Origin: Candidatus Woesebacteria bacterium | Lineage (GTDB): Bacteria; Patescibacteriota; Microgenomatia; UBA1406; GWC2-37-13 | Direction of reading: 5' to 3' | DNA length: 64,000 nucleotides | Assembly: GCA_020429045.1 (NCBI GenBank) | Contig: JAGQLS010000005.1 | Location: forward strand, 1 to 64,000 | Part shown: positions 34,706 through 43,232 of the stretch, piece by piece | Position numbering within the stretch: the stretch's first letter is position 1 | Layout: each line of letters opens with the position of its first letter | Notes under the pieces: generated by a model | What the model saw: only the letters and a program-made list of their open reading frames with translations | Databases searched by the model: none | Told to the model about the DNA's origin: nothing | Program-made: the position numbers and the translations under genes

Positions 34706-35309
34706 CTTTGTTGAGTTTGTCTTCTTCTTCAATTTTCATCGTAAAATTATTGTTGGTTTTTAGCTCTTCTGGTTCATCCTCGGGAATAAAAAAAGAAAGC
34801 CAATCTATCATTTTATCGGTGAGGTTTTTTTGTGGTTTATCTTGAAAAATAATGTGCTCCACCAATATTTTAGTTACTTTTTTTTCTATCTCTTTGTTGG
34901 GAATGATTAAATACGAGTGGAGATTGTATGGTGGATCTGTTACAACAATAAGAACGGTGAAGCCGAAGAGTTCTTTAAAATAAAAGTGGGATAAGCTGTC
35001 CCAACGTAGTGTAATTCCGGCCGTTTCAATACCAAACTTTGTGATTTTGTTTTCAATAATTGGTGGTGGTGTAATAGTGAAGGTATAAAACAAAAACAAG
35101 GCCCCCCATGTAGGAAGAATAAGGATGGGGTCACTAAAAAAATAAACAATTATTGATAAAAGTAGTGCCACAGCTAAATAAAAACGGAGGGTTTTTTTAC
35201 TCTGTCTCTTGTACGCTCGCAGTGGGGCCTTCCACAAAAACACAACTTGCGGGTTTGTTTGTTGTTTTTGGGATGAATATTGGGGATTTTTTTTATCCTG
35301 ATCGTCCAT
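34626..35309 (-). CDS. Membrane protein of unknown function
   Basis: 227 residues from the ATG at 35309. Charged, Gln/Lys-rich N-terminus (about 35 residues), then two close membrane helices (about 45-85), and a cytoplasmic domain of about 130 residues (KFGIETAGITLRWDSLSHFY, YNLHSYLIIP) reminiscent of PH-like membrane-protein domains. An acidic tail follows (EDEPEELK). The last 80 bases overlap the 3' end of the HARP gene on the other strand, leaving no room for a terminator between them. It lies 50 bases downstream of the signal peptidase-CAP gene. Function not recognised. Confidence 0.65.
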   Translation of the reverse strand: MDDQDKKNPQYSSQKQQTNPQVVFLWKAPLRAYKRQSKKTLRFYLAVALLLSIIVYFFSDPILILPTWGALFLFYTFTITPPPIIENKITKFGIETAGITLRWDSLSHFYFKELFGFTVLIVVTDPPYNLHSYLIIPNKEIEKKVTKILVEHIIFQDKPQKNLTDKMIDWLSFFIPEDEPEELKTNNNFTMKIEEEDKLNKVKHTLESLFQKPLETSPEHQTSAPTS

Positions 35310-35358
35310 ATATCTATTGTTATATGTTAAAAAAGAAAAGTCAAGTTGTGTCTCCTTA

Positions 35359-36705
35359 TTATTGTTTAAAAGACCGAATTCTTTCATTCAACAAGTCTGC
35401 GATTTGGTTTTGTTCGTTACTTAAGTCTTTATCTTCTTCTGTCCAGTTTTTCTCTTCTTCTGTTAACCACTCGTTCTTTATAAGTGTATCTGTAATTGTG
35501 GTTATCCTATAAATTCGTAAAGAAATAATCTCATTAATTCTATCTATGTCTTTTTTGTTTTGCTCATAAAAAGCGTTGTTTTGTTTTAAATCAATCCACC
35601 CTTTTTGAACTTGGATAAGATTTTCTTTAGCGCCATTCCAGGAAGCAATTTGTTCTGTTGAATAGTTTGGTGGCACATACCCAGCGAGGTGCTGAACAAC
35701 AACTTGAACCGGACAACTGTTGAGGGTTGCTACAAAACTACTCACCCCCACCTCTTGATAGTTTTTGTTCAAAAGGAAATCGCTTGTGTTTTGTTGCTCA
35801 AAAAAAGCATCAAACAATTCTTGTTCATCGTAATAACCCACGATAGGAAACTCCCCCAGAACAATGTTTGTGTAGCCAACATCTTGAAGCGCCCTCTCCA
35901 TGGTATAACCACTTTTTGGGGCTTTTGGGTCAAAGTCGTCATATTGAAGCATGTTTTCTGCCCGAAGTCTTGCGGATTGCTCTAGTTTTAGCTGGTATTC
36001 AAGGGGTGGCAGGTTGTATTTTTCTCTTTCTGTGTTTAATAATTTAAGATACTTTGCGGTATCAAACAGTGTTTTGTTTTGGGTGGCGGAATCGTTTATT
36101 GTGTCTCTCCAGTGCTTGCTAAAAATCCCTTCTTGTTTATCGAAAGGAATATAGTGCGAAATATTTTGTATCGAAATGATGCCTATTTGTCGAGAATCCA
36201 TACTCACCTTTCTGTTGTCACCAAGAACGAAATAGTGGTCTTCTGGGATGGTTGTTTTTTGGCAGTCTTTTATTTCGTCCCCACCAAACGTCGATCGTGC
36301 CTTGAGGGTATATGGCTCATCTATAATGGTGTTGTTAACATAAACAAAGCCGTCTTTTATCTCAACGGTGTCTCCTGGCATCCCAACTATCCTCTTTACG
36401 AAACCGTTTGCTTGTTTGTTTTGTTCTTTGAGAATTTGTTCCGTTTTGTTGTTATCAAAAACAACAATGTCTCCTTTATGAAGTTTAGGTTTAAAATAGT
36501 GTTCAATTAGTGGAAAAAAAGCGTACTTTTGAAAAGGTACAGTCCCCTTCTCTGGAAGTGTGGGGAGCATCGATGCGCCAGAAACAGGCACCTGCTCTTT
36601 TAAAACACCAAACAAATATAAACCAAAATAACACCCAATACAAATACAAAAAATAAAAAGAGTCAAAATAGCCGCTTTGAAGAAAAACCGAAGTTTTTGT
36701 ATCAT
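35359..36705 (-). CDS. Signal peptidase I fused to a CAP/SCP domain
   Basis: 448 residues from the ATG at 36705. Residues 1-200 are a type I signal peptidase: one membrane helix (about 10-33), Ser45 in VSGASMLPTL, Lys104 in GFVKRIVGMPGD and the GDNRKVSMDSRQIG box. About 210-350 form a CAP (SCP/PR1-like) domain: LLNTEREKYNLPPLEYQLKL, ARLRAENML, VLGEFPIVGY, and a late YQEVGVSSF. About 95 more helical residues end the chain. Both halves sit outside the membrane. CAP domains are usually secreted alone; fusion to the leader peptidase is unusual. The CAP part lacks the clear His pair of some members, so it may be structural. Confidence 0.88.
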   Translation of the reverse strand: MIQKLRFFFKAAILTLFIFCICIGCYFGLYLFGVLKEQVPVSGASMLPTLPEKGTVPFQKYAFFPLIEHYFKPKLHKGDIVVFDNNKTEQILKEQNKQANGFVKRIVGMPGDTVEIKDGFVYVNNTIIDEPYTLKARSTFGGDEIKDCQKTTIPEDHYFVLGDNRKVSMDSRQIGIISIQNISHYIPFDKQEGIFSKHWRDTINDSATQNKTLFDTAKYLKLLNTEREKYNLPPLEYQLKLEQSARLRAENMLQYDDFDPKAPKSGYTMERALQDVGYTNIVLGEFPIVGYYDEQELFDAFFEQQNTSDFLLNKNYQEVGVSSFVATLNSCPVQVVVQHLAGYVPPNYSTEQIASWNGAKENLIQVQKGWIDLKQNNAFYEQNKKDIDRINEIISLRIYRITTITDTLIKNEWLTEEEKNWTEEDKDLSNEQNQIADLLNERIRSFKQ

Positions 36706-36752
36706 AATTCCCGCATAAAATCCGCACTTTTGCCGCAGATATATTACCCGCA

Positions 36753-37745
36753 CTATTTCCGCACTTTTGCCGCGGCACTTATTCCCCTGTATTCTTGAAA
36801 AAATGTTTCGATAAATAAAAATATTGGGATAGATAAAATAATTCCAATAACCCCACCTATGCGACCCCCAACCAAAAGGGTAATAAGTGTTACGATGGGG
36901 TGGAGGCCAACGGCCCGCCTCATAATTACAGGTACAATAATGTTGTTTTCAAGTTGTTGTACAAAAATATAAAGCGCGAGAACAGAAAAACCAGAAAGAT
37001 ATGAGGAAGTAAACGCGATAAGAATCGCTGGAATAGCCGAGACAAGGGGGCCAATGTTCGGAACCACTTCAAGCAACCCCGCTAAAACAGCGAGGGGTAA
37101 TGCGTATCGTGTTCCTAAAAGGACTAGACCTATATATGTTAAGATTCCAACAAAAAACATGAGCGAAATTTGACCCCAAAACCACGAAGACATGCGTTTT
37201 TCTGCTTTTTTTAGAGCGCCGACAAAAACCGCGAGTTGTTTATTATTGAGAAACCGGCAAGCTACCGTTTCAATAAGCGCATCATCAAGAAGAAAATAAA
37301 ATGCAAAAAACAACGTGGAGACAAGAAAAAAAGTGTTTGAGAAAATACTTCCAATAACACCAACAATGTTGTTTGTTGCTGTGGGTAAATATTGCGAAAA
37401 AGCGTCTACAGAAAGATTTGGGTAGAGTTCGGTAATGTATACAGGAAGACTAATAATAAGGCTTGTTGTTTCTTGAATAATCGGCGGAAAGATAAGGGAA
37501 ACTAATAATATTAACACTGCAACGAAACACACATAAATAATTACCGAGGCTACCTTTTTTGGAACCCCGCGCTTTGTCATAACCTCAACTGCAGGACGAA
37601 GCGCGCTCATAAAAATAAAACCAATAAGGATAGAGTATAAGATGTCTTTTATCGACCATAGCGCATACAGACCCAAAGGAAGAAAAATAAAATAAAGAAT
37701 TGTTCTTGTGTTAATTGATACCGAAATTTGTTTGTTTTCGTCCAT
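36753..37745 (-). CDS. AI-2E-type membrane permease
   Basis: 330 residues with about eight membrane helices. The N-terminus (TILYFIFLPLGLYALWSIKD), SALRPAVEVMTKRGVPKKVA after helix 2-3, and GLLEVVPNIGPLVSAIPAIL in the C-terminal half are typical of the AI-2E family (PF01594). Members export varied small molecules or act as sodium/proton antiporters, so autoinducer export should not be assumed. It starts 3 bases downstream of the dnaN stop and is probably co-transcribed with dnaN. A small 16-base repeat spans its 3' end. Confidence 0.88.
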   Translation of the reverse strand: MDENKQISVSINTRTILYFIFLPLGLYALWSIKDILYSILIGFIFMSALRPAVEVMTKRGVPKKVASVIIYVCFVAVLILLVSLIFPPIIQETTSLIISLPVYITELYPNLSVDAFSQYLPTATNNIVGVIGSIFSNTFFLVSTLFFAFYFLLDDALIETVACRFLNNKQLAVFVGALKKAEKRMSSWFWGQISLMFFVGILTYIGLVLLGTRYALPLAVLAGLLEVVPNIGPLVSAIPAILIAFTSSYLSGFSVLALYIFVQQLENNIIVPVIMRRAVGLHPIVTLITLLVGGRIGGVIGIILSIPIFLFIETFFQEYRGISAAAKVRK

Positions 37746-37747
37746 TG

Positions 37748-38845
37748 TTATTCTTGAATTCGTACCGGCATAATGATGTGGGTTAGGTGTGGTTGTTTTT
37801 TGTCTTTAAAAACAACCGGTGCGTCTGACCTTAATAAATCAATTGTAATAAATTCTCCTTTAGTATTGTTGAGAAAATCAAGTATGTATTTGTAATTAAA
37901 CGCTATAGTTATTTCATTACCCTTTTGTTTTGCTTCCATTTCTATACTGTTTTCCTTATTTCCTTGTTTTTTTGGCCGTAATAGCAACTTATCTTTTTCG
38001 AAACAAAACACAATAACGTTTGAGTAATCGCGGGCAAAAATCGAAATAATTTTTACGTTTCTTTCTAATTCTTCTTTATTTATCTCGATGGTTGCTTCTT
38101 TTTCTGTGGGTAAAACGCGCTCATATTGTGGGAAAGTGCCTTCGATAAGCCGCGAATAATATTTCGTGTTTTTATATTCCACACATATCATTTTTTCTTC
38201 TTCAAGGTAATAAGTTGTGGTTTTTTTTATATCGATGTTTTTTATCACATCTCTTATAAAACTCGCAGGAATTATTAGTTGTTGTTCTTTCTCTTCTGTC
38301 TCTTGTTGTGATAAAGAAAGCCTGAATCCGTCTGTTGTCACAACGGTTCTCTCTTTTTCTTCGATGGAAACGTATACGCCTGTTAGGATTGGCCTCGTGT
38401 CGTCCTTCGACGCGGAGAAGAGCACGGTTGTTGCGTCTTCGAAGAGGTTTTGTGGTTCTTTAAGTTTTTTTGCCTTTTTAAACGAGGGTGGGTAAGGAAA
38501 GTCTTGCGTTTGCTCTATAGGGAAGCTTCCTTTTTTTGTACCCTGTTTAATAACGAGCGTGCTCTCCTGAAAAGAGATGGTTATTTCCCCCGACGGCAAG
38601 AGCTGAAGAAACTCCAATAGTTTCCTTGTTGTGATAATGATTTTCTTTTGCTTTGTTTCTTCTGGGAGAGGCATACTACTTTCGAAATACCTATTAAGGT
38701 CTGTTGCAAGAATCTGCATCGTTTTTCCCTTAAATTCTAAAAGCACGCCCCTAAGTGCAGTGTTTGTATTTATTTTTTCAGAGGAAAAAAGAGATGCTTG
38801 CGTAAGTTTTTCAATAAGTGTGTCTTTTTGTATGTTTAATGTCAT
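37748..38845 (-). CDS. dnaN: DNA polymerase III beta sliding clamp
   Basis: 365 residues with the three-fold clamp layout: LEFKGKTMQILATDLNRYFE in domain 1, RPILTGVYVSIEEKERTVVTT at the domain 1-2 boundary, and a C-terminal APVVFKDKKQPHLTHIIMPV matching the conserved clamp end. It encircles DNA and tethers the replicative polymerase. It lies downstream of dnaA across the putative origin, the classical dnaA-dnaN order. Confidence 0.94.
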   Translation of the reverse strand: MTLNIQKDTLIEKLTQASLFSSEKINTNTALRGVLLEFKGKTMQILATDLNRYFESSMPLPEETKQKKIIITTRKLLEFLQLLPSGEITISFQESTLVIKQGTKKGSFPIEQTQDFPYPPSFKKAKKLKEPQNLFEDATTVLFSASKDDTRPILTGVYVSIEEKERTVVTTDGFRLSLSQQETEEKEQQLIIPASFIRDVIKNIDIKKTTTYYLEEEKMICVEYKNTKYYSRLIEGTFPQYERVLPTEKEATIEINKEELERNVKIISIFARDYSNVIVFCFEKDKLLLRPKKQGNKENSIEMEAKQKGNEITIAFNYKYILDFLNNTKGEFITIDLLRSDAPVVFKDKKQPHLTHIIMPVRIQE

Positions 38846-38977
38846 TTTCTTAGTTATATTGAATTAATAAATAGAGAAAACAGTAGTAGTAGGGGGTGTG
38901 AATAAGTGTATAAAATTACGTTTGGATTTTCAATACAAACAAAAAATAAAAAGATAAATGTTTAAAGCGCGTGGATA
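38846..38977. other. Putative replication origin (oriC) core between dnaA and dnaN
   Basis: The 132-base gap holds, read on the minus strand, two head-to-tail DnaA-like boxes (TTATACACT at 38913-38905 and TTATTCACA at 38905-38897). A C-run of four comes next (38896-38893), then TAC TAC TAC TG (38892-38881), the complement of four DnaA-trio units, then AT-rich DNA. This is the box - GC cluster - trio - AT order of the bacterial core unwinding element described for B. subtilis. The coding-strand bias flips at this point. Confidence 0.75.
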
Positions 38978-40300
38978 TCATGTTGAAGGAAAAAGAGAAG
39001 ATGTTATTGCAAAAACATCTTCCTTAATTGCGGTGTCTTTCATTAGTATCCCTTTAATTTTGTTAACCCCATACATAACCGTTGTGTGGTCTTTTCTTTT
39101 TAACAAACGAGCGATTTCTTCAAACCCCAACCCCATTTCCGTTCTAAGGACAAACATGGCGATTTGTCGGGCGAACGCAATATTACTTTTTCTCGTTTTG
39201 TCCTTAATTTGTGTCGGCTTTATGTTGTAAAAAGAACAAACCGCCTTAATGGCTTCTTGTGGAGAGGTTTTTGGACGCCGCTCTTTTTTTTGAAAAAGGA
39301 ACCGCTCAACAGAAGGCAGGCTTATTTCGGAGCCCGCATCAACTGTTCGCGCATACAGCGTTAAAAGCGAACCCTCAAGCGCCCGCGCATCCATAACGTT
39401 CTCTGCTATTTTTTTTGCGGCATCAATACCAATATCGATGTTTTTTTCCCGCGCTTTAATGAGAAGGATCGCCGTTCTTAGTTCAAAGTCTGGGTTTTGA
39501 ATATCGACAATAAGACCCCCAGAAAACCGAGAGCGCAGGCGGTCTTCGAGGTTTTTAATTTCGTGTGGGGGGCGGTCTGATGTGAGGATGATTTGTCCGC
39601 CCGAAGAAACAACACTATTAAAGGTGTGAAAAAATTCTTCTTGGACGGTTCGTTTGCCGGCGATAAACTGTATATCGTCGACAACAATAAGGTTAAGACC
39701 ACGGTATTTTTTTCTAAATTTTGGCGTTGTTTTTGTTCGGATAGATTCAATAAGCTCGTTCATAAAGCGCTCCCCAGAACAAAAAAACACACCAATATCT
39801 GGGTTTTCAAGCAGAACAGCCCGCGCGGTAGCTTGCGCAAGGTGTGTTTTACCGACACCAACACCCCCATAGATAAAAAGGGGGTTATATGAAGATCCGG
39901 GTTGTTTTGAAACCGCCTGCGCAGCAGCGAAAGCAACTTGATTTGTTGGAGAGACGGCAAAGCTTTCAAAAGTGAAGTTTGTGCGAAGCCCTGCTGCGCG
40001 CACAACATCGTTTTTTGTTGGTTCATAGTTAAGGAGGGGTGTCTTTTTTTGTTTTTTTTCCTCTCTTAGAACAAAAACAACAGAAACGTTTTTTTTAATA
40101 AATTCAGAAAGCTCTCCTTCAAAATCGTTTTGTTTTTTTTGCATGTAGTTTTTCGCACCAACACTGCCACAACCAAAAACAACCGTATCATCAGAAACCT
40201 CCAGCACATCAAGGTCAGAAAGAATGGAGTAGTAAATAGGGTTTTGTTTTTTAAGTTCTTCTAAAGTTGTTAGAAATGATTGCCAAAAAGACCCAGACAT
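38978..40300 (-). CDS. dnaA: Chromosomal replication initiator DnaA
   Basis: 440 residues from the ATG at 40300. Domain III (AAA+) has Walker A YGGVGVGKTHLAQA, Walker B LIVVDDIQFIAGK and the sensor region ILTSDRPPHEI. Domain IV ends with the DnaA box-binding helix RKSNIAFARQIAMFVLR and KRKDHTTVMYGV. It binds DnaA boxes to open the origin. The N-terminal domain I/II part (about 90 residues) is short. Two perfect inverted DnaA boxes lie just upstream of the start, consistent with self-regulation or an origin sub-site. Confidence 0.96.
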   Translation of the reverse strand: MSGSFWQSFLTTLEELKKQNPIYYSILSDLDVLEVSDDTVVFGCGSVGAKNYMQKKQNDFEGELSEFIKKNVSVVFVLREEKKQKKTPLLNYEPTKNDVVRAAGLRTNFTFESFAVSPTNQVAFAAAQAVSKQPGSSYNPLFIYGGVGVGKTHLAQATARAVLLENPDIGVFFCSGERFMNELIESIRTKTTPKFRKKYRGLNLIVVDDIQFIAGKRTVQEEFFHTFNSVVSSGGQIILTSDRPPHEIKNLEDRLRSRFSGGLIVDIQNPDFELRTAILLIKAREKNIDIGIDAAKKIAENVMDARALEGSLLTLYARTVDAGSEISLPSVERFLFQKKERRPKTSPQEAIKAVCSFYNIKPTQIKDKTRKSNIAFARQIAMFVLRTEMGLGFEEIARLLKRKDHTTVMYGVNKIKGILMKDTAIKEDVFAITSSLFPST

Positions 40301-40314
40301 CAAAGTAAATAATT

Positions 40315-40333
40315 TGTGGATAACTTATCCACA
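40315..40333. promoter_or_regulatory. Inverted pair of perfect DnaA boxes upstream of dnaA
   Basis: TGTGGATAA (40315-40323) and TTATCCACA (40325-40333) are perfect consensus boxes facing away from each other with one base between them. They lie between dnaA and the divergent comF gene (64-base gap). They may autoregulate dnaA and act together with the dnaA-dnaN gap as a bipartite origin. Confidence 0.85.
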
Positions 40334-40364
40334 AATAATAAACAGAATTTATTGAGTTTTCAAC

Positions 40365-41081
40365 ATGAATTTTATACGTTATACTCTTTTCGTGTTTAAG
40401 GTGCTTACCAACATTCTTTTTCCTCATTATTGTTTGGTTTGTAAAAAAATAGGAAAAAGTATTTGTTACGCGTGTTACAAAAAACTAGAAAAAACACCAC
40501 TTTCTTGTCCATATTGTCTAAAAAAAACCAAAGATGGCGCGTTTCATGATACATGCGTCCGCCCCGGTGGTATTGACGGCCTCATTAGTCTTTTTTATTA
40601 CAATAGATCACTTATGAAATTTTTGTTTGGTATTAAATACCGATTAGCAAAAGGGGCTTTACAAGAGCTTTTTGTCCGTGATGATTATATTAAACAAAGG
40701 GTGGCGGTTTTAAAAAAACACAACATCGGCGCGATTGTGCCCATACCACTTTCTCGAATAAGAGAAAACAAGCGCGGCTTTAACCAGTCTAATATTATTG
40801 CTGGTCTTGTTTCACACCAGATAAAAAAGCCTGTTTGGCAGGTACTTATAAGAAAAAAGAATACACAACCCCTTGCAAAAACAAAATCCAAACTCGAACG
40901 CGCAGAGATTATTCACAACGCCTTTGAGGTTGATGAAAGATATATGAAAGACACGGTAGGAAAAACTCTTTTGCTTGTTGACGATGTATATACAAGTGGA
41001 GCAACAACAAGAGAAGCAGCAAAAACGCTTAAAGCTTGTGGTGTGAGGCGTGTTTTTGTGTTTGTTGTTGCGCAGGGTTGA
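40365..41081 (+). CDS. comF: ComF-family phosphoribosyltransferase-like protein
   Basis: 238 residues. N-terminal zinc-ribbon pairs (CLVCKK, CYACYKK and CPYCLKK) and a PRTase fold with PIPLSRIRENKRGFNQSNIIA and the PRPP-type loop LLLVDDVYTSGATTRE. ComF proteins help single-stranded DNA cross the inner membrane in natural transformation. CPR bacteria usually have type IV pili and Com proteins for DNA uptake, and a pilin-like gene lies elsewhere in this window. First gene of the plus-strand arm right of the origin. Confidence 0.9.
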   Translation: MNFIRYTLFVFKVLTNILFPHYCLVCKKIGKSICYACYKKLEKTPLSCPYCLKKTKDGAFHDTCVRPGGIDGLISLFYYNRSLMKFLFGIKYRLAKGALQELFVRDDYIKQRVAVLKKHNIGAIVPIPLSRIRENKRGFNQSNIIAGLVSHQIKKPVWQVLIRKKNTQPLAKTKSKLERAEIIHNAFEVDERYMKDTVGKTLLLVDDVYTSGATTREAAKTLKACGVRRVFVFVVAQG

Positions 41082-41116
41082 TTGAAAAAGAACCCACAGG
41101 GTGATATAATTGCGGC

Positions 41117-41479
41117 GTGAACACAAATAGAACCATCTCTCTTATTTTAGGCTTTGTTATCATAATATTAGTTTTTGTTTGGGTAAATAACCAACTCCGC
41201 TCAAAACCCTCAATCCAAGGAGAAAGCACCGCCCAAACAACCCCAACCCCAACCCAAACCAAAAGCAAAAACCCCTTTTCTGGCCTATTTGGTGGCTTAA
41301 TCAATTCTCCAACCCCAACTCAAACACCCACCCCAACAACAAACAAACAAGCAAATCAAGAAAACGGTGTTTTGTCCGAGGTTCATTCGATCCCAAAAAC
41401 CGGCACGCCAACAATAATTGTCCCCCTTCTCTTCTCCTCTTTGGGGATAGGCACATATCTAAGGCGTAAAACTTCATAA
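41117..41479 (+). CDS. Small surface protein with LPXTG-like sorting signal
   Basis: 120 residues from a GTG start; TATAAT ends six bases before it (41105-41110), so leaderless. Signal anchor at about 6-26, then a Thr/Pro/Gln-rich stalk (TPTPTQTKSK, NSPTPTQTPTPTTNK), then IPKTG, a hydrophobic stretch of about 18 and a basic RRKTS end. This is the layout of a sortase sorting signal, with Ile in place of the first Leu. Probably a cell-wall-linked stalk protein, or a decoy with no globular domain. No sortase gene is seen here. Confidence 0.72.
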   Translation: MNTNRTISLILGFVIIILVFVWVNNQLRSKPSIQGESTAQTTPTPTQTKSKNPFSGLFGGLINSPTPTQTPTPTTNKQANQENGVLSEVHSIPKTGTPTIIVPLLFSSLGIGTYLRRKTS

Positions 41480-41546
41480 TTTAGTATTGACCCTATATTT
41501 TTTTTGTGCCATAATTACATAACCATTACAAATTACGGTTATTATT

Positions 41547-42587
41547 ATGTCCACTAAAAATGTTAAAAAAGAGCCTGAAAACGAAAAAAATAAAGCAATC
41601 GAGTTGGCTTTGGAACAAATTAAACAACGATTCGGGAAGGGTGCCATTATGAAGATGGGTGAGGAGCCAACAACACAAGTTCAAAGCGTTCCAACGGGCA
41701 TTTTGTCGCTCGACGTCGCGCTTGGTATTGGCGGCATACCACGCGGAAGAATTATTGAGGTTTATGGACCAGAGGCTTCTGGTAAAACAACAATTAGTTT
41801 GTCTCTTATAGCGCAGGTACAAAAGTCTGGCGGCACAGCGGCTTTTATTGATGCAGAGCACGCCCTCGATCCTTCATGGGCAGAGAAGATCGGCGTCGAC
41901 CTAGACCAACTTCTTATCTCTCAACCCGACACCGGCGAACAAGCACTAGAAATAGTTGAAACCCTCGTGCGATCCGGAGCAGTTGATCTTATTGTTATAG
42001 ATTCGGTTGCCGCCCTTGTCCCCAGATCAGAAATTGAAGGAGATATGGGAGACGCGCAAATTGGTTTGCAAGCAAGGCTTATGTCACAAGCTTTAAGAAA
42101 ACTTACCTCTGTTGTTTCTCGATCGAAAACCATCGTTCTTTTCACAAATCAATTGCGCATGAAAATAGGTGTGATGTTTGGTAACCCTGAAACAACCCCG
42201 GGTGGTATGGCACTCAAGTTTTACTGTTCTGTTCGTATGGATGTGCGTAAAACCCAAACACTTAAAAAAGGCACAGAGCCCTATGGAGCACGCATCCGTG
42301 TCAAAGTTGTGAAAAACAAAGTTGCCCCACCGTTTAAACTTGCCGAGTTTACCATTACCGCCGAGGGGGTAGACACACTTGGATCTTTGGTTGATATGGC
42401 TGTTGAAAGAGGTATTTTAGAAAAAAGCGGGTCTTTTATTAAGTACAACAACGAGGTTGTTGGGCAGGGCATTGAACAAGCAAAAGAAACCTTCTTGAAC
42501 GACGCAAAGTTAAAACACGAAATTGCAAAAAAAGTGTATGACGTACTCAAACACAAAGAAACCAAAGGAGCACCCACAAAAAAATAA
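41547..42587 (+). CDS. recA: Recombinase A
   Basis: 346 residues. Walker [28 protein letters not shown], the [22 protein letters not shown] region and the L2 loop [22 protein letters not shown] are all intact. It drives homologous recombination and repair. The recX frame starts inside its 3' end. No intein is seen. An ATAACC/GGTTAT hairpin (about 41519-41542) sits in the leader just before the start codon; I cannot assign it to LexA control. Confidence 0.97.
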   Translation: MSTKNVKKEPENEKNKAIELALEQIKQRFGKGAIMKMGEEPTTQVQSVPTGILSLDVALGIGGIPRGRIIEVYGPEASGKTTISLSLIAQVQKSGGTAAFIDAEHALDPSWAEKIGVDLDQLLISQPDTGEQALEIVETLVRSGAVDLIVIDSVAALVPRSEIEGDMGDAQIGLQARLMSQALRKLTSVVSRSKTIVLFTNQLRMKIGVMFGNPETTPGGMALKFYCSVRMDVRKTQTLKKGTEPYGARIRVKVVKNKVAPPFKLAEFTITAEGVDTLGSLVDMAVERGILEKSGSFIKYNNEVVGQGIEQAKETFLNDAKLKHEIAKKVYDVLKHKETKGAPTKK

Positions 42588-43053
42588 TAAACCAAAAGAA
42601 GAAACAACCTTTTTGTTACAAAACGCATACTTTTTTTTAAGATTTCGTGAAAGATCAGAACAGGAAATGCATGCGTATTTACAAAAAAAAGCACAAAAAC
42701 ACAACATTGATGAGTGGGTTGTTAATATTGTTTTGGAAGATTTAAAAAAGAATAATTATATAAATGATGGCCGGTTCATTGAGTCTTTCGTTTCTTCAAG
42801 ATTGCGGAACAAACAAAAAAGCCCTTACGTTTTGAAATACGAATTACGCAAAAAAGGCATATCAGAAGAAGACATCGAATCTTTTTTTTCTTCGCATACC
42901 ATCCATGAGGGGAACCTTATAAAACAACTCCTTAATAAATATTCCTATTCACAACGTTTGGGAAAAAAAGAACAAAACAAGATAATCAACAGGCTTATAC
43001 GAAGGGGGTTTCGTTATGCCGACATCAAAAAAACGATTGAAGAAGGTCTTTAG
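42538..43053 (+). CDS. recX: RecX-like regulator of RecA
   Basis: About 171 residues from an ATG at 42538 inside recA; a TTG at 42613 after the recA stop is an alternative start. RecX features: [43 protein letters not shown] and RSKNKQKSPY-like ([21 protein letters not shown]), with further three-helix repeats. It binds RecA filaments and limits or modulates them. The first 30 residues are Lys-rich and unrelated to the family, so the true start may be the TTG. Confidence 0.88.
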   Translation: MTYSNTKKPKEHPQKNNKPKEETTFLLQNAYFFLRFRERSEQEMHAYLQKKAQKHNIDEWVVNIVLEDLKKNNYINDGRFIESFVSSRLRNKQKSPYVLKYELRKKGISEEDIESFFSSHTIHEGNLIKQLLNKYSYSQRLGKKEQNKIINRLIRRGFRYADIKKTIEEGL

Positions 43054-43232
43054 AAAGAGTACAATAGGCGCATTAATAATTTTAAAGGTAAAGAACACCA
43101 ATTTTTATTACATTTATTAAAAAAAGCAATTATTACTATGATTTTTATGTTCAAACCAACAACCATACTGGTTTAGCTTTTTCCACAACATTTTTGGTGT
43201 TTTAATTCCTTTCGTTATATTTTTTTATTCTT

